DNA of 64,000 nucleotides from Alcanivorax hongdengensis A-11-3 (GTDB taxonomy: Bacteria; Pseudomonadota; Gammaproteobacteria; Pseudomonadales; Alcanivoracaceae). The stretch lies in the NCBI RefSeq assembly GCF_000300995.1, contig NZ_AMRJ01000008.1, positions 1 to 64,000 of the forward strand, in the 5' to 3' direction. A program made the translations under genes and the position numbers. A model generated the notes under the pieces. That model saw only the letters and a list, made by a program, of their open reading frames with translations. It was not told where the DNA came from and ran no database searches. Shown here piece by piece: positions 29,360-39,213 of the stretch; within the stretch, counting starts at the first letter, position 1; every line of letters begins with the position of its first letter.

Positions 29360-29395
29360 CCGTAACGGGGCCTGTCGGCCCCGTTACGGTTTTTG
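29360..29395 (+). terminator. Strong rho-independent terminator of the CocE-like gene
   Basis: CCGTAACGGGGCC-TGTC-GGCCCCGTTACGG followed by TTTTT: a perfect stem of 13 bp beginning 27 bp after the stop. Confidence 0.92.
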
Positions 29396-29494
29396 CTTGT
29401 TGGCGCCATAGCCAATACCTACTTCGTTTGTTCATGCGGCTCTGACAGAATGCCCCGCCCTGTTGTCCCACTGTCTCTTGCAGCTGGAGAGTCC

Positions 29495-30679
29495 ATGTCT
29501 TCCCACACCCCCTCACATCCCCGGCTGGCGGAACTGGCGCTGGCACTGGGTGGTTTTGGTATCGGTACCGGCGAGTTTGTCATCATGGGTTTGATGAACC
29601 GGGTCGCCGGCGATCTGCAGGTCGCCGTACCGGATGTGGGCTATGCCATCAGTAGTTACGCCCTGGGCGTGGTAATCGGCGCCCCGCTGATTTCTGCCTT
29701 TGCCGCCCGGGTGCCCAAACGGGCCCTGCTGATCGCGCTGATGCTGGTGTTCGCCCTGGGCAATATGGCCAGCGCCCTGGCGCCGGGCTTCTGGAGTTTC
29801 GTGGGGCTGCGTTTTCTGGCCGGCCTGCCCCATGGCGCCTACTTCGGCGTGGCGGCCCTGGTGGCCGCCGGCGCCGTGCCCCTGCACCAGCGCGCCCGGG
29901 CGGTGGGCCGGGTCATGAGTGGGCTGACGCTGGCGATCCTGCTGGGTGCACCACTGGCCACCTGGGCCGGCAACCTGCTGGGCTGGCAGGTGGCCTTTAT
30001 CGGGGTCGGCGTCATTGCCCTGCTGACCACCGGCCTGATTACCCTGTGGGTGGCACCGCAACCTGCGGACCCGGATGCCAGCCCGAAGCGGGAGCTGTCC
30101 GCCCTGATCAAACCCCGGGTGCTGGTAACACTGGGGGTGGCCAGTATCGGCTTTGGCGGCATGTTTGCCGTGTTCAGCTACGTGATGCCCACGCTCACCG
30201 GGCAGGCCGGCATGGCCGAGGCGTGGGGGCCACTGGTGCTGGCGGTATTCGGCGTCGGCACCATTGTCGGCAACCTGGCCGGCGCCCGGGCGGCGGACCG
30301 CAACCTGATGCGGGCCATCCCCGGCATTCTGATCTGGTGTGCGCTGGTGCAGGGGCTGTTCTTCTTCGCCGCCAACACTATCTGGGCCGGCATTCTCTTC
30401 ACCGGCCTGGTGGGTACCAGCATCGCCCTGGGGCCGGCCCTGCAGACACGGCTGATGGATGTGGCGGAGGATGCCCAGACCATGGCCGCCTCGCTCAACC
30501 ACGCGGCTTTCAACATGGCCAATGCGCTGGGCGCCTGGCTGGCGGGAATCACGGTCAAACAGGGCGTGGTCTGGTCAAGCACCGGTCTGGTGGGCACGGC
30601 GCTGGCGCTGGGCGGCCTGCTGATCTTCATCGCCGGCCGCTGGCAGGAAAAACGTCGTCAGGCCGCTATCGCCGCCTGA
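29495..30679 (+). CDS. MFS transporter (DHA1/AraJ-like)
   Basis: A 394-residue 12-TM major facilitator. The N-terminus (LALGGFGIGTGEFVIMGLMNRVAGDL) and the segment LRFLAGLPHGAYFGVAALVA belong to the AraJ/purine-efflux/arabinose-efflux DHA1 subgroup of drug:H+ antiporters. GGAG six bases upstream selects the ATG at 29495. Substrate unknown. It converges with the OmpX-like gene. Confidence 0.88.
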   Translation: MSSHTPSHPRLAELALALGGFGIGTGEFVIMGLMNRVAGDLQVAVPDVGYAISSYALGVVIGAPLISAFAARVPKRALLIALMLVFALGNMASALAPGFWSFVGLRFLAGLPHGAYFGVAALVAAGAVPLHQRARAVGRVMSGLTLAILLGAPLATWAGNLLGWQVAFIGVGVIALLTTGLITLWVAPQPADPDASPKRELSALIKPRVLVTLGVASIGFGGMFAVFSYVMPTLTGQAGMAEAWGPLVLAVFGVGTIVGNLAGARAADRNLMRAIPGILIWCALVQGLFFFAANTIWAGILFTGLVGTSIALGPALQTRLMDVAEDAQTMAASLNHAAFNMANALGAWLAGITVKQGVVWSSTGLVGTALALGGLLIFIAGRWQEKRRQAAIAA

Positions 30680-30691
30680 CGACGGTGACAC

Positions 30692-31225
30692 TCAGAAACG
30701 GTGCACGTAGCCCACATTGATGGTGGTCAGGTCGTAACCGTCATCGTCATCAAGCATCAACCACTCCACGTTGATGGCATGCTGCGGCGCCAGGTTGAAA
30801 TCCACCCCGGCCCCGTAGGACGGGTCACTGGCGGTACGCTCTTCGGTGCTGCTACCCAGCAGGCCACTCACCTTGATATCAGCCTGGGCACTGGAGTGAC
30901 CGGCCAACAGGTAGGGCGACACCGGCAGGGACTTGTCCAGCCCCAGCTTCAGGTAGGCGCCGACCAGCCATTTGGGATCGATTTCCACCGAGCTCATTTC
31001 GTCACTGTCGATGCCGTAGCCCAGACGCCCTTCCACCGCCACATTGGGCGTGAACTGCAGACCAAAGCGGGCCTGCAGCGCGGATGGCTCAAAATCATCG
31101 CCATCGGTTTCCTGATTCAGGGCGTTGTACATCAGCCCCACATAGCCATCCTGCTGATACATGCCGCCGGCAAAAGCCGGCAGGCTACACGCCAGCAAGC
31201 CCGTGGCGAGAAGCACTTTTTTCAT
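30692..31225 (-). CDS. Small outer-membrane beta-barrel protein (OmpX/OmpW-like)
   Basis: A 177-residue protein with signal peptide MKKVLLATGLLACSLPAFA and alternating beta strands (QARFGLQFTPNVAVEGRLGYGI, AINVEWLMLDDDDGYDLTTINVGYVHRF) ending in phenylalanine, as required for Bam-dependent insertion. The predicted eight-strand size suits an OmpX/Opa-type barrel. Aspartate-rich loops (LDDDDGYD) are unusual and may bind cations. Function unknown. Confidence 0.75.
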   Translation of the reverse strand: MKKVLLATGLLACSLPAFAGGMYQQDGYVGLMYNALNQETDGDDFEPSALQARFGLQFTPNVAVEGRLGYGIDSDEMSSVEIDPKWLVGAYLKLGLDKSLPVSPYLLAGHSSAQADIKVSGLLGSSTEERTASDPSYGAGVDFNLAPQHAINVEWLMLDDDDGYDLTTINVGYVHRF

Positions 31226-31353
31226 GGCAGAAACTCCCTGTGTCCTTGTTGGTGCGATTGTTGTTTTGCGGTCACATGACCGTCACAAACAGCATGCCAG
31301 ACAGCCGGCCAGACTCAACAACGGCTCTCACCGAATAACAAAAAAACACGCGA

Positions 31354-32673
31354 TCAACGCACGCCGGCGGACAGGGACTCCGGCTGCACGAACTGGCCAG
31401 TAACCGGGAAGTGAATGGTGACCTGCAAGCCGCCCTCGGGGTGGTTGGCCAGGGCGATACGACCGTGGTGCATGTCCACAATCCGTTTGACGATAGCCAG
31501 GCCCAGGCCACTGCCACTGAGGGTGCGGGCCTTTTCCCCGCGGGAGAAGGGTTGCAGCAACAGGGGAATATCATCTTCACGCACGCCCTTGCCATGATCT
31601 CGCACGGTCAGGCAGACGGTGTTCTCGTCCACCCGGGTGGCCACTTCCACCGGCGCGGCGCCGTATTTGAGGGCATTGCCGATCAGGTTGGCCAGCATGC
31701 GTTTAACGGTCAGCCGTTTGAGCATCAACCGGGGCAGATCCTGCAGGTCGAAGCCGAGCTGGTCCGGCGGGTACTTGCCGGCCACTTCCTGAATCAGGGC
31801 ATTGAGGTTTTCAAAGTCCGGCTGCTCGTCGGCGCCATCGCGAATAAAGGCGATGAACTGATCGAGGATGGCATCCATGTCCTCGATATCCTCGATAATG
31901 CCCTGGGACAGCTCCCGGTCATCCAGGAATTCCGCCGACAAACGCAATCGCGTCAGCGGCGTACGCAGGTCATGGGACACCCCCGCCAGCAGCAGGGCCC
32001 GGTCGCGCTGGGCCTGCTGCAGATCGCTGGTCATGCGATTGAAGGCCGCATTCACCGCCTGGATTTCCTCTGGCCCCAGGGTGGTATCGAGCACCGGCAC
32101 CGCCTCGCCACGGCCCACTTTCAGCGCCACCCGGGCCAGCCGGCGCAGGGGCAGGTTGAGCCCACGGGCAATCAGCAGCCCGCCAATGATCGACAGCAGC
32201 GGCACCGCCACGCCCCAGCCCAGCAACAGGTAGCGATCATAGTCGCGGAAGAAGGCCATCGGCACCCGCAGCCAGTGCTGCTGGAAGGACGGCGCCGTCA
32301 CCCAGAGGGTCGGCTCGCGGTTGTCTTCCACCCGCACAGTCACCGGCTCGGAGAGCAGCTCCTGCACTTCTTCGCGAAAGCGCTCCACCACCGGCCGGGC
32401 CACCAGCAGACTGCGGTCGCCGTGCAGGTTCTCCGGCTGCCCCAGCTCGATACCGGTGGCCTGCCCCAGGCGCCGAGCCATCTGCGCGTCTTCACCGCCA
32501 TCATGGGCAAAGGCCAGTTCCGCCTGAAGTACGGTCAGCCGGGCATATTCGCGGATACCGGGCAGGTAGGCATTGCGGGCAAAAAACCACAGGGTCAGCG
32601 CCTGGCTGATGCCGATCACCAGCCCCACCACAATGGCGGAACGGACAAAGGCGGTACGGGGATAAAATTTCAT
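31354..32673 (-). CDS. envZ: Sensor histidine kinase EnvZ
   Basis: A 439-residue inner-membrane kinase with two TM segments (about 14-32 and 150-168) flanking a ~120-residue periplasmic domain, then HAMP, HisKA with GVSHDLRTPLTRLR (H234), and an HATPase domain (NLIGNALKYG, GSGLGLAIVKRI). The order with ompR upstream on the same strand and the length match the EnvZ-OmpR pair that senses osmotic or envelope conditions. The ATG at 32673 (MKFYPR) is preferred over 32697. It starts about 110 bp after the ompR stop. Confidence 0.87.
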   Translation of the reverse strand: MKFYPRTAFVRSAIVVGLVIGISQALTLWFFARNAYLPGIREYARLTVLQAELAFAHDGGEDAQMARRLGQATGIELGQPENLHGDRSLLVARPVVERFREEVQELLSEPVTVRVEDNREPTLWVTAPSFQQHWLRVPMAFFRDYDRYLLLGWGVAVPLLSIIGGLLIARGLNLPLRRLARVALKVGRGEAVPVLDTTLGPEEIQAVNAAFNRMTSDLQQAQRDRALLLAGVSHDLRTPLTRLRLSAEFLDDRELSQGIIEDIEDMDAILDQFIAFIRDGADEQPDFENLNALIQEVAGKYPPDQLGFDLQDLPRLMLKRLTVKRMLANLIGNALKYGAAPVEVATRVDENTVCLTVRDHGKGVREDDIPLLLQPFSRGEKARTLSGSGLGLAIVKRIVDMHHGRIALANHPEGGLQVTIHFPVTGQFVQPESLSAGVR

Positions 32674-32782
32674 AAGGGCTCGCTGACACGCAAACACGCT
32701 TCACGCCGGCACGCAAAGACAGAAAAGACCATCCTACGCTTTTCGCGTGAAAGGGTGCAGACGTGTTGCGTGCAAGCGTTGG

Positions 32783-33493
<711 letters not shown>

Positions 33494-33556
33494 TTGGCCT
33501 CCTGAAATCACCGTTACCGGGCCCTTCATTTACGCCCGGAACGCCCGGGACGCAAG

Positions 33557-33584
33557 TTAACGGCCCGACAACTTTGTATATAAA
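33557..33584 (+). promoter_or_regulatory. Candidate promoter for the RND efflux operon
   Basis: TTAACG (33557-33562), a 16-bp spacer and TATAAA (33579-33584) lie about 85 bp upstream of the adaptor gene, within the A/T-rich patch of the ompR-RND divergent region. Confidence 0.35.
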
Positions 33585-33670
33585 CATTGCCGTCTCATGC
33601 CATAGGCACTATGCGAATGAGCCGTTAAAGTAAGACCCTTTGATAATAATTATTGATAAAGGATCGTCCC

Positions 33671-34963
33671 TTGCGCGAGTGGCTGCGAAAAATCCCCCCC
33701 ATTGCGCGGGTGCTGCTGGGCACCCTGATCGCCATTGTCGTGCTGGCGATCAGCAAACCCTCGGCCCCCACCCAACCCGCCGGCGAACATCCGGCGCGGG
33801 TGCGTTATATGGTGGCACAACCGGCCAGTCATGCGCCGCAGATCCAGCTGTTCGGTCGCATCCAGTCACCCCGCGATGCCCAGCTCACCGCCGTGGTCAC
33901 CGCCAATGTGGATCGCATCCCGGTACGGGCCGGCAACCGGGTGGCCAAGGGCGACCTGCTGATCCAGCTGGATGACAGTGAAGTGACCCTCGCCCGGGAC
34001 CGGGCCAAAGCCGCCCGCGATGAAGCCGCCGCCCAGCTGGAGACCACCCGCCTGCGCGCGCAAAGCGACCGGGAAGCGCTCAAGCTGGAAGAGAAGCTCA
34101 CCAAACTGTCGCGCCAGAATTACCAGCGCCTGCTGTCACTGAAAGACAAGAAACTGATTTCCCAGACCCAGCTGGACCAGGCCAGTGAAAACCTGGCTCG
34201 GGCGGAGCTGTCGCTGACCCAGCGGCAGCTGACCGTAAAGGATTCCGCCAACGAACTGGCCCGGGTCCAGGCCCGGCTGGCCAGCGCCCAGGCCCAATTG
34301 GAGCAGGCCGAACTGGACCTCAAGCGCACCCGCGTGGAAGCGCCCTTCAGTGGCAGCATCACCGATGTGAGCGTGGCCCCCGGCGAGCGAGTGCGCCCCG
34401 GCGAACCGCTGGTCAGCCTGTATGCGGACCAGGACCTGGAAGTACGCGCCCAGATTCCCGAGCGGTACCTGCCGGCGGTGCGCGAGGGCCTCAAGCAGGG
34501 CCCGCTGGATGCCCGCACTGAACTGGAAGGCCAGACCCACCCGCTCAGCCTGACCCGACTGGCCGCCAGCGCGGTGAGTTCCCGCGGCGGCATCGACGGC
34601 CTCTTTAGCTTTGACCGGGGCACCCCGGCCACCGCCCTGGGCCGCCCACTCAGCATCGTGCTCACCCTGCCGGCCCGCCCGGATCTTCTGGCCCTGCCCG
34701 CCAGCGCCCTGCACGGCCTGGACCGGCTCTACCGCATCGGCGACCAGGGCCACCTGGAGCGGGAAGAGGCCCATATCGTCGGCGAGGCCCTGGAAGGCCC
34801 GGACCCGCTACTGCTGCTCAGCGCCCCCGGCATCCACGCCGGTGACCATGTAATGATCACCCAGCTGCCCCAGGCCATTGCCGGGCTGCCGGTGGATGCC
34901 CGCCCGCAGGCCAGCGAGGACGACAGCGACGCGCCGGCCGGTCAGGAGAACGGCGGTGAGTGA
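33671..34963 (+). CDS. RND efflux periplasmic adaptor subunit
   Basis: A ~430-residue HlyD/AcrA-type membrane-fusion protein. An N-terminal TM anchor (RVLLGTLIAIVVLAI) is followed by a split lipoyl domain (VVTANVDRIPVRAGNRVAKGDLLIQLD ... RVEAPFSGSITDVSVAPGERV) around a long alpha-hairpin coiled coil (residues ~100-210). AGGA seven bases before a TTG at 33671 suggests an unusual TTG start; another TTG at 33653 is in frame. It overlaps the permease start by eight bases. No outer-membrane channel gene is nearby, so it likely borrows a TolC-like partner. Confidence 0.88.
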   Translation: MREWLRKIPPIARVLLGTLIAIVVLAISKPSAPTQPAGEHPARVRYMVAQPASHAPQIQLFGRIQSPRDAQLTAVVTANVDRIPVRAGNRVAKGDLLIQLDDSEVTLARDRAKAARDEAAAQLETTRLRAQSDREALKLEEKLTKLSRQNYQRLLSLKDKKLISQTQLDQASENLARAELSLTQRQLTVKDSANELARVQARLASAQAQLEQAELDLKRTRVEAPFSGSITDVSVAPGERVRPGEPLVSLYADQDLEVRAQIPERYLPAVREGLKQGPLDARTELEGQTHPLSLTRLAASAVSSRGGIDGLFSFDRGTPATALGRPLSIVLTLPARPDLLALPASALHGLDRLYRIGDQGHLEREEAHIVGEALEGPDPLLLLSAPGIHAGDHVMITQLPQAIAGLPVDARPQASEDDSDAPAGQENGGE

Positions 34964-37900
34964 ACCGCGCGGCCTGATCGCCAGCTTCGCCCGTCACCAG
35001 GTCGCCGCCAACCTGCTGATGGTGCTGATGATCATGCTCGGCCTGCTGGGCTGGCATAAGCTCAATACCCAGCTGTTTCCGGATTTCGACTTCGACTATG
35101 TCACCGTCACCATTCCCTGGCGCGGGGCCAGCCCGGAGGACATCCAGCGCTCCATCACCATCCCGGTGGAACAGGCGCTCAAGACCCTGCCCGATACCCG
35201 CAAGCTGATTGCCCGCTCCCAGCAGGGTGCGGCGGCCATCTTCATCGAACTGGAAGACGGCAGTGACATCGGCCTGGCACTGGACGAGGTACGCCAGCGT
35301 ATCGACTCCATCCGCAACCTGCCCCAGGACGCGGAACGGCCGGTGATCCAGAAGATCACGCCCTATACCCTGGTCACCTCGATCCTGGTATCCACCGACC
35401 ATGGCACCCGCGAGGAGTTGCGCCCGGTGGTGCGCAAGATGGAAGACGAGCTGCTGGCACTGGGCGTCGGCAAGGTGGAATTCGTCGGCCTGCCGGACGA
35501 GGAAATGGCCATCCAGGTGCCCACCAGCACGCTCCACGACCTGGGCCTGACCCTCAACCAGATCGCCAGCCAGGTGCGCGATTCCAGCCAGGACATTCCC
35601 GCCGGCACCGTGGGCCGTGATGACGCGGCCAAGCAGCTGCGGGCACTGGGCCAGCGCCGCGACGAGAAGACCTTTGCCGACCTGCCACTGCTGGACAATG
35701 CCAGCGGCAAGCGCCTGACCCTGGGCGATGTGGCCATCATCAAGCGCCGCCCCCGGGACGACCAGGCCACCCTCACCTACCAGGGCAAACCGGCCATCGA
35801 GTTGCGCGTCATGCAGGGCAAGGACGACGACATGCTGGACCTGGCCGCCAAGGTACAGACCTGGGCCGAGGGCCACCGTCACGACCTGCCCCAGGGCGTG
35901 CACATGACCTTCTACTTCCAGACCTGGAAGCATGTAAAGGAACGCATCCATACCCTGGTCAGTAACGGCCTGTCCGGGCTGGTGCTGGTGATCGCCACCC
36001 TGTTCTTCTTCCTCAACATGCGCGTGGCCCTGTGGGTGACCATGGGCATTCCGGTGTCCTTCCTTACCACCCTGGGGCTGCTGTGGCTGTTTGGCGGCTC
36101 GATCAACATGATCAGCCTGTTCGGCCTGATCCTGGCCCTGGGGCTGATTGTCGATGACGCCATTGTGGTGGGCGAAGACACGCTCACCCACCTGCAGCAG
36201 GGGGAGTCCGCCCAGCGCGCCGCCCTGGGCGGCGCCAAACGCATGTTCTGGCCGGTGGTGGCATCTTCCACCACCACCATCGCCGCCTTCCTGCCGCTGG
36301 GCATGATGGGCGGCGCCATGGGCAAGATCGCCTTCGACATTCCCTTCGTGATGATCTGCGTAATCATCGCCTCGCTGATGGAATGCTTCCTGGTGCTGCC
36401 GGGTCACTTGCACCATGCCTTCCGCGGTGTGGAGCTCAAGCCCAGCGCCCTGCGCCAGCGTATTGATGGTGGCTTCGACCGCCTGCGCGAGCAGCGCTTC
36501 CGGCCGCTGGTCTACTGGGCCATCCGCAACCGGGTTCTGGTCAGTGTGTCGGCCATCTGCGCCTTTGTGCTGGCACTGTCCGTGGTTGCCACCGGCTGGC
36601 TCAAGTTCACCTTCTTCCCGCCGGTGGACAGTGACCAGATCCGCGCGGTGGCAGAGTTCTCCGCCGGCACCGACACGACCACCGTGGACCACTTTCTCGA
36701 CCAGCTGGAACGCACCCTCAACGAGACCAACCAGGAACTCGGTGGCCACCTGGTGCATACCGTCATCAGCCACCACGGCGCCGCCGCCGGGTTCCCCAAT
36801 ATCGGCGGGCGCCAGGACAAGTTCGGCGATGAATTCGGCACCCTGGTGGTGGAGGTCTATACCGGCGCTGACCGGGAGATTACCAACGACGAGCTGATGC
36901 AGGCCTGGCGCCAGAAACTCAAGATGCCCGCCGGGCTCGACCAGCTGACCATCACCCAGGGCGATGCCGGCCCGCCGGGCAAACCGGTGGAGATCAAGCT
37001 CACCGGCAGTGACGTACCCACCCTCAAACAGGCATCGCTGGAACTGCAGGACCGGCTGTCCGGCTTTGCCGGCATCAGCAACGTGGACGACGACCTGCCC
37101 TACGGCAAGGAGCAGCTCACCTTCCAGCTCACCCCCAAGGCCCGGGCCCTGGGGCTGACCCTCAGCGAGGTGGCCAGCCAGCTACGGGCCGCCTTTGATG
37201 GCAGCCTGGCGCAGCTCTACAACGACGAGGACGAGGAAATCGAGGTACGGGTGATCCTGCCGGACGCGGAGCGGCGCCAGTTCACCGCCCTGGAACGCCT
37301 GCCCATCATTACCCGCGAAGGCGAGGCCATCCCGTTGCGCGACGTGGTGCACTTCAAGGCGCGCAAGGGCGTGGACCTGCTGCGCCGGGTGGGCGGTCAG
37401 CTGGCGGTGACCGTGTCCGCCGACCTGGACCCGGAACAGGGTAACGCCAACGAAATCATCGCCACCCTGCAACAGGGGTTACTGCCCAAGCTGCAGGCCC
37501 GCTACGGCGTTGGCGTGGACTATGAAGGCAAGCTGCAGGAGCAGGCGGAAAACCTGCGCGACATGGCCACCGGCGCGCTGCTCGGGCTGGCGCTGATCTA
37601 CGTGATCCTGGCCTGGGTGTTCAGTGCCTATACCTGGCCACTAGCGATCATGACGGCCATCTTCTTCGGCTTCACCGGTGCCGTGATCGGCCACCTGCTG
37701 ACCGCCCCCTTCGGCATCAAGTTTTCCATGTTCTCGATCATGGGGCTGTTCGGGCTGTCCGGCATCATCGTCAACGACTCCATCGTGCTGGTGAGCTTTT
37801 ACCAGCAACTGGTCGCGGAAGGCATGGAGCGCTACCAGGCCATTGTGGAAGCCTGCGTGCGCCGTCTGCGGGCCGTGCTGCTGACCTCCATCACCACGGT

Positions 37901-38543
37901 CGCCGGGCTGCTGCCAATCCTGTTCGAGACCTCGCTGCAGGCCCAGTTCCTCAAGCCCATGGCCGTGAGCATCGTGTTCGGCCTGTTGTTCGGCACAGGT
38001 CTGATTCTGCTGGTGGTGCCAGCCATGCTGATGATCATCGAGGAACAGCAGGAAAAACTGCACGGCCTGCGCCCGTCCTCGCTGATCCGGCGCTTGCCGG
38101 GCCTGTGGCGCTTTGACCCACATCAGCACCGCCAGCAACCCATCGACAGCGGCTTTCGCGGCAGCCTGCGCTGGGCGGCCATCGCCGCCGCCCTGCTGCT
38201 GGCACTGACCGCGGCCCGCCTGCCGGTGCTGCAGCAGGCCCATGAACAGGCCCAACCCCTGCCGCTGGTGCTGCTGGCCGCCCTGCTGCTGGTCACCATG
38301 TTGGCGCTGGGCCTGGCAGTGGCGGTGCAGCTGTGGCGCCGCTGGCACCGCACCCCGTCACTGGCGAGCCTGTGGCTGTCGGTGACGGTGCTGGGCAGCT
38401 TGCTGATCCGCACTCTGCTGCCAGAACAGGCCGGGCCGTTCTGGTCCCTGGCACTGTGGGGCGTGTTCGCCGCCCTGCTGATTCTGCCGGCGTTGCACTG
38501 GGGGCGACGCAGTGCCCACACCCTCACCCGTGGCCACAAGTGA
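34956..38543 (+). CDS. RND-family efflux permease with C-terminal membrane extension
   Basis: A 1195-residue RND pump. It has the usual AcrB-like core: large periplasmic loops after TM1 and TM7, and the TM4 proton-relay pair in LGLIVDDAIVVGEDTL. Translation starts at a GTG (34956) preceded by AGGAG and overlapping the adaptor gene, so the two are coupled. After the normal final TM (LFGTGLILLVVPAMLMII) the protein continues for ~170 residues with about four more hydrophobic segments (e.g. PLVLLAALLLVTMLALGLAV), which ordinary 1020-1060-residue pumps lack. Substrate unknown; the neighbouring ompR/envZ may regulate it. Confidence 0.9.
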   Translation: MSEPRGLIASFARHQVAANLLMVLMIMLGLLGWHKLNTQLFPDFDFDYVTVTIPWRGASPEDIQRSITIPVEQALKTLPDTRKLIARSQQGAAAIFIELEDGSDIGLALDEVRQRIDSIRNLPQDAERPVIQKITPYTLVTSILVSTDHGTREELRPVVRKMEDELLALGVGKVEFVGLPDEEMAIQVPTSTLHDLGLTLNQIASQVRDSSQDIPAGTVGRDDAAKQLRALGQRRDEKTFADLPLLDNASGKRLTLGDVAIIKRRPRDDQATLTYQGKPAIELRVMQGKDDDMLDLAAKVQTWAEGHRHDLPQGVHMTFYFQTWKHVKERIHTLVSNGLSGLVLVIATLFFFLNMRVALWVTMGIPVSFLTTLGLLWLFGGSINMISLFGLILALGLIVDDAIVVGEDTLTHLQQGESAQRAALGGAKRMFWPVVASSTTTIAAFLPLGMMGGAMGKIAFDIPFVMICVIIASLMECFLVLPGHLHHAFRGVELKPSALRQRIDGGFDRLREQRFRPLVYWAIRNRVLVSVSAICAFVLALSVVATGWLKFTFFPPVDSDQIRAVAEFSAGTDTTTVDHFLDQLERTLNETNQELGGHLVHTVISHHGAAAGFPNIGGRQDKFGDEFGTLVVEVYTGADREITNDELMQAWRQKLKMPAGLDQLTITQGDAGPPGKPVEIKLTGSDVPTLKQASLELQDRLSGFAGISNVDDDLPYGKEQLTFQLTPKARALGLTLSEVASQLRAAFDGSLAQLYNDEDEEIEVRVILPDAERRQFTALERLPIITREGEAIPLRDVVHFKARKGVDLLRRVGGQLAVTVSADLDPEQGNANEIIATLQQGLLPKLQARYGVGVDYEGKLQEQAENLRDMATGALLGLALIYVILAWVFSAYTWPLAIMTAIFFGFTGAVIGHLLTAPFGIKFSMFSIMGLFGLSGIIVNDSIVLVSFYQQLVAEGMERYQAIVEACVRRLRAVLLTSITTVAGLLPILFETSLQAQFLKPMAVSIVFGLLFGTGLILLVVPAMLMIIEEQQEKLHGLRPSSLIRRLPGLWRFDPHQHRQQPIDSGFRGSLRWAAIAAALLLALTAARLPVLQQAHEQAQPLPLVLLAALLLVTMLALGLAVAVQLWRRWHRTPSLASLWLSVTVLGSLLIRTLLPEQAGPFWSLALWGVFAALLILPALHWGRRSAHTLTRGHK

Positions 38544-38744
38544 CAAAATTCGGCAAAAGCTGCCGTAATTGAATAGATTACGTTTTAGACAATGGCTGCT
38601 ATCATCAAGCCACTGGGGTCTGCTATCACCCGCCAGCGCCGCCTCTGGCCGCGCCAGCCACTGTGCCAACCGGTTGTGAAACCGCCGCCGGTGCTAGCAC
38701 CCGTATAAGAAAGCCAATAATCGGGCCGGTCTGAGGAGAGCAGC

Positions 38745-39107
38745 ATGGCCAAAATTCTCGTGGTGGACGATTCTCCCACCCAGCTGACCAATCTTGTCAA
38801 AATCGTTCAGGGCCAGGGCCACGATGTGGTTACCGCCAGTAACGGCATGGAAGGGGTACAGCTCGCCAGAAGTGAACATCCGGATCTGATTCTCATGGAT
38901 GTGGTAATGCCGGAGCTGAACGGCTTCCAGGCCACCCGCAAGATCACCCGTGACCCGGAAACCAGCAGTATTCCGGTGATTCTGGTCACCACCAAGGACC
39001 AGGAAACCGACAAGGTCTGGGGCGAACGCCAGGGCGCGGTGGGCTATATCATCAAGCCGCCGCAGGAATCCGAGCTGATCGCCAAGATCAATGAGGTACT
39101 GGGCTGA
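38745..39107 (+). CDS. Single-domain CheY-like response regulator (PilH-like)
   Basis: A 120-residue receiver domain with no output domain. It has the acidic pair D8/D9, phospho-acceptor D52 (LILMDVVMP), T82 and the lysine in YIIKPPQESELI. The segment KVWGERQGAVGYIIKP resembles PilH of twitching-motility systems. However, no pil or che genes are adjacent, so the partner kinase is encoded elsewhere. AGGAG eight bases upstream marks a strong start. Confidence 0.87.
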   Translation: MAKILVVDDSPTQLTNLVKIVQGQGHDVVTASNGMEGVQLARSEHPDLILMDVVMPELNGFQATRKITRDPETSSIPVILVTTKDQETDKVWGERQGAVGYIIKPPQESELIAKINEVLG

Positions 39108-39213
39108 ACCCGGCCGGGTCGCAGCCACACCACCTTTTACATGTCAATCTATCAACGACCGGTTTCATTCCCTATGATTCCGGTCGTTTTCATTTCTGAA
39201 AGTTGTGCCCGCG

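Noticed and set aside
34857-36776. 639-codon minus frame opposite the RND permease
   Set aside because: It is His/Gln-rich antisense with no signal, domain or ribosome site; the RND reading is certain from its TM4 aspartates and overlap with the adaptor gene.
38745-39107. Part of a chemotaxis or type IV pilus cluster
   Set aside because: No che or pil gene is adjacent; the neighbours are an RND pump and tex. The gene is an isolated receiver.
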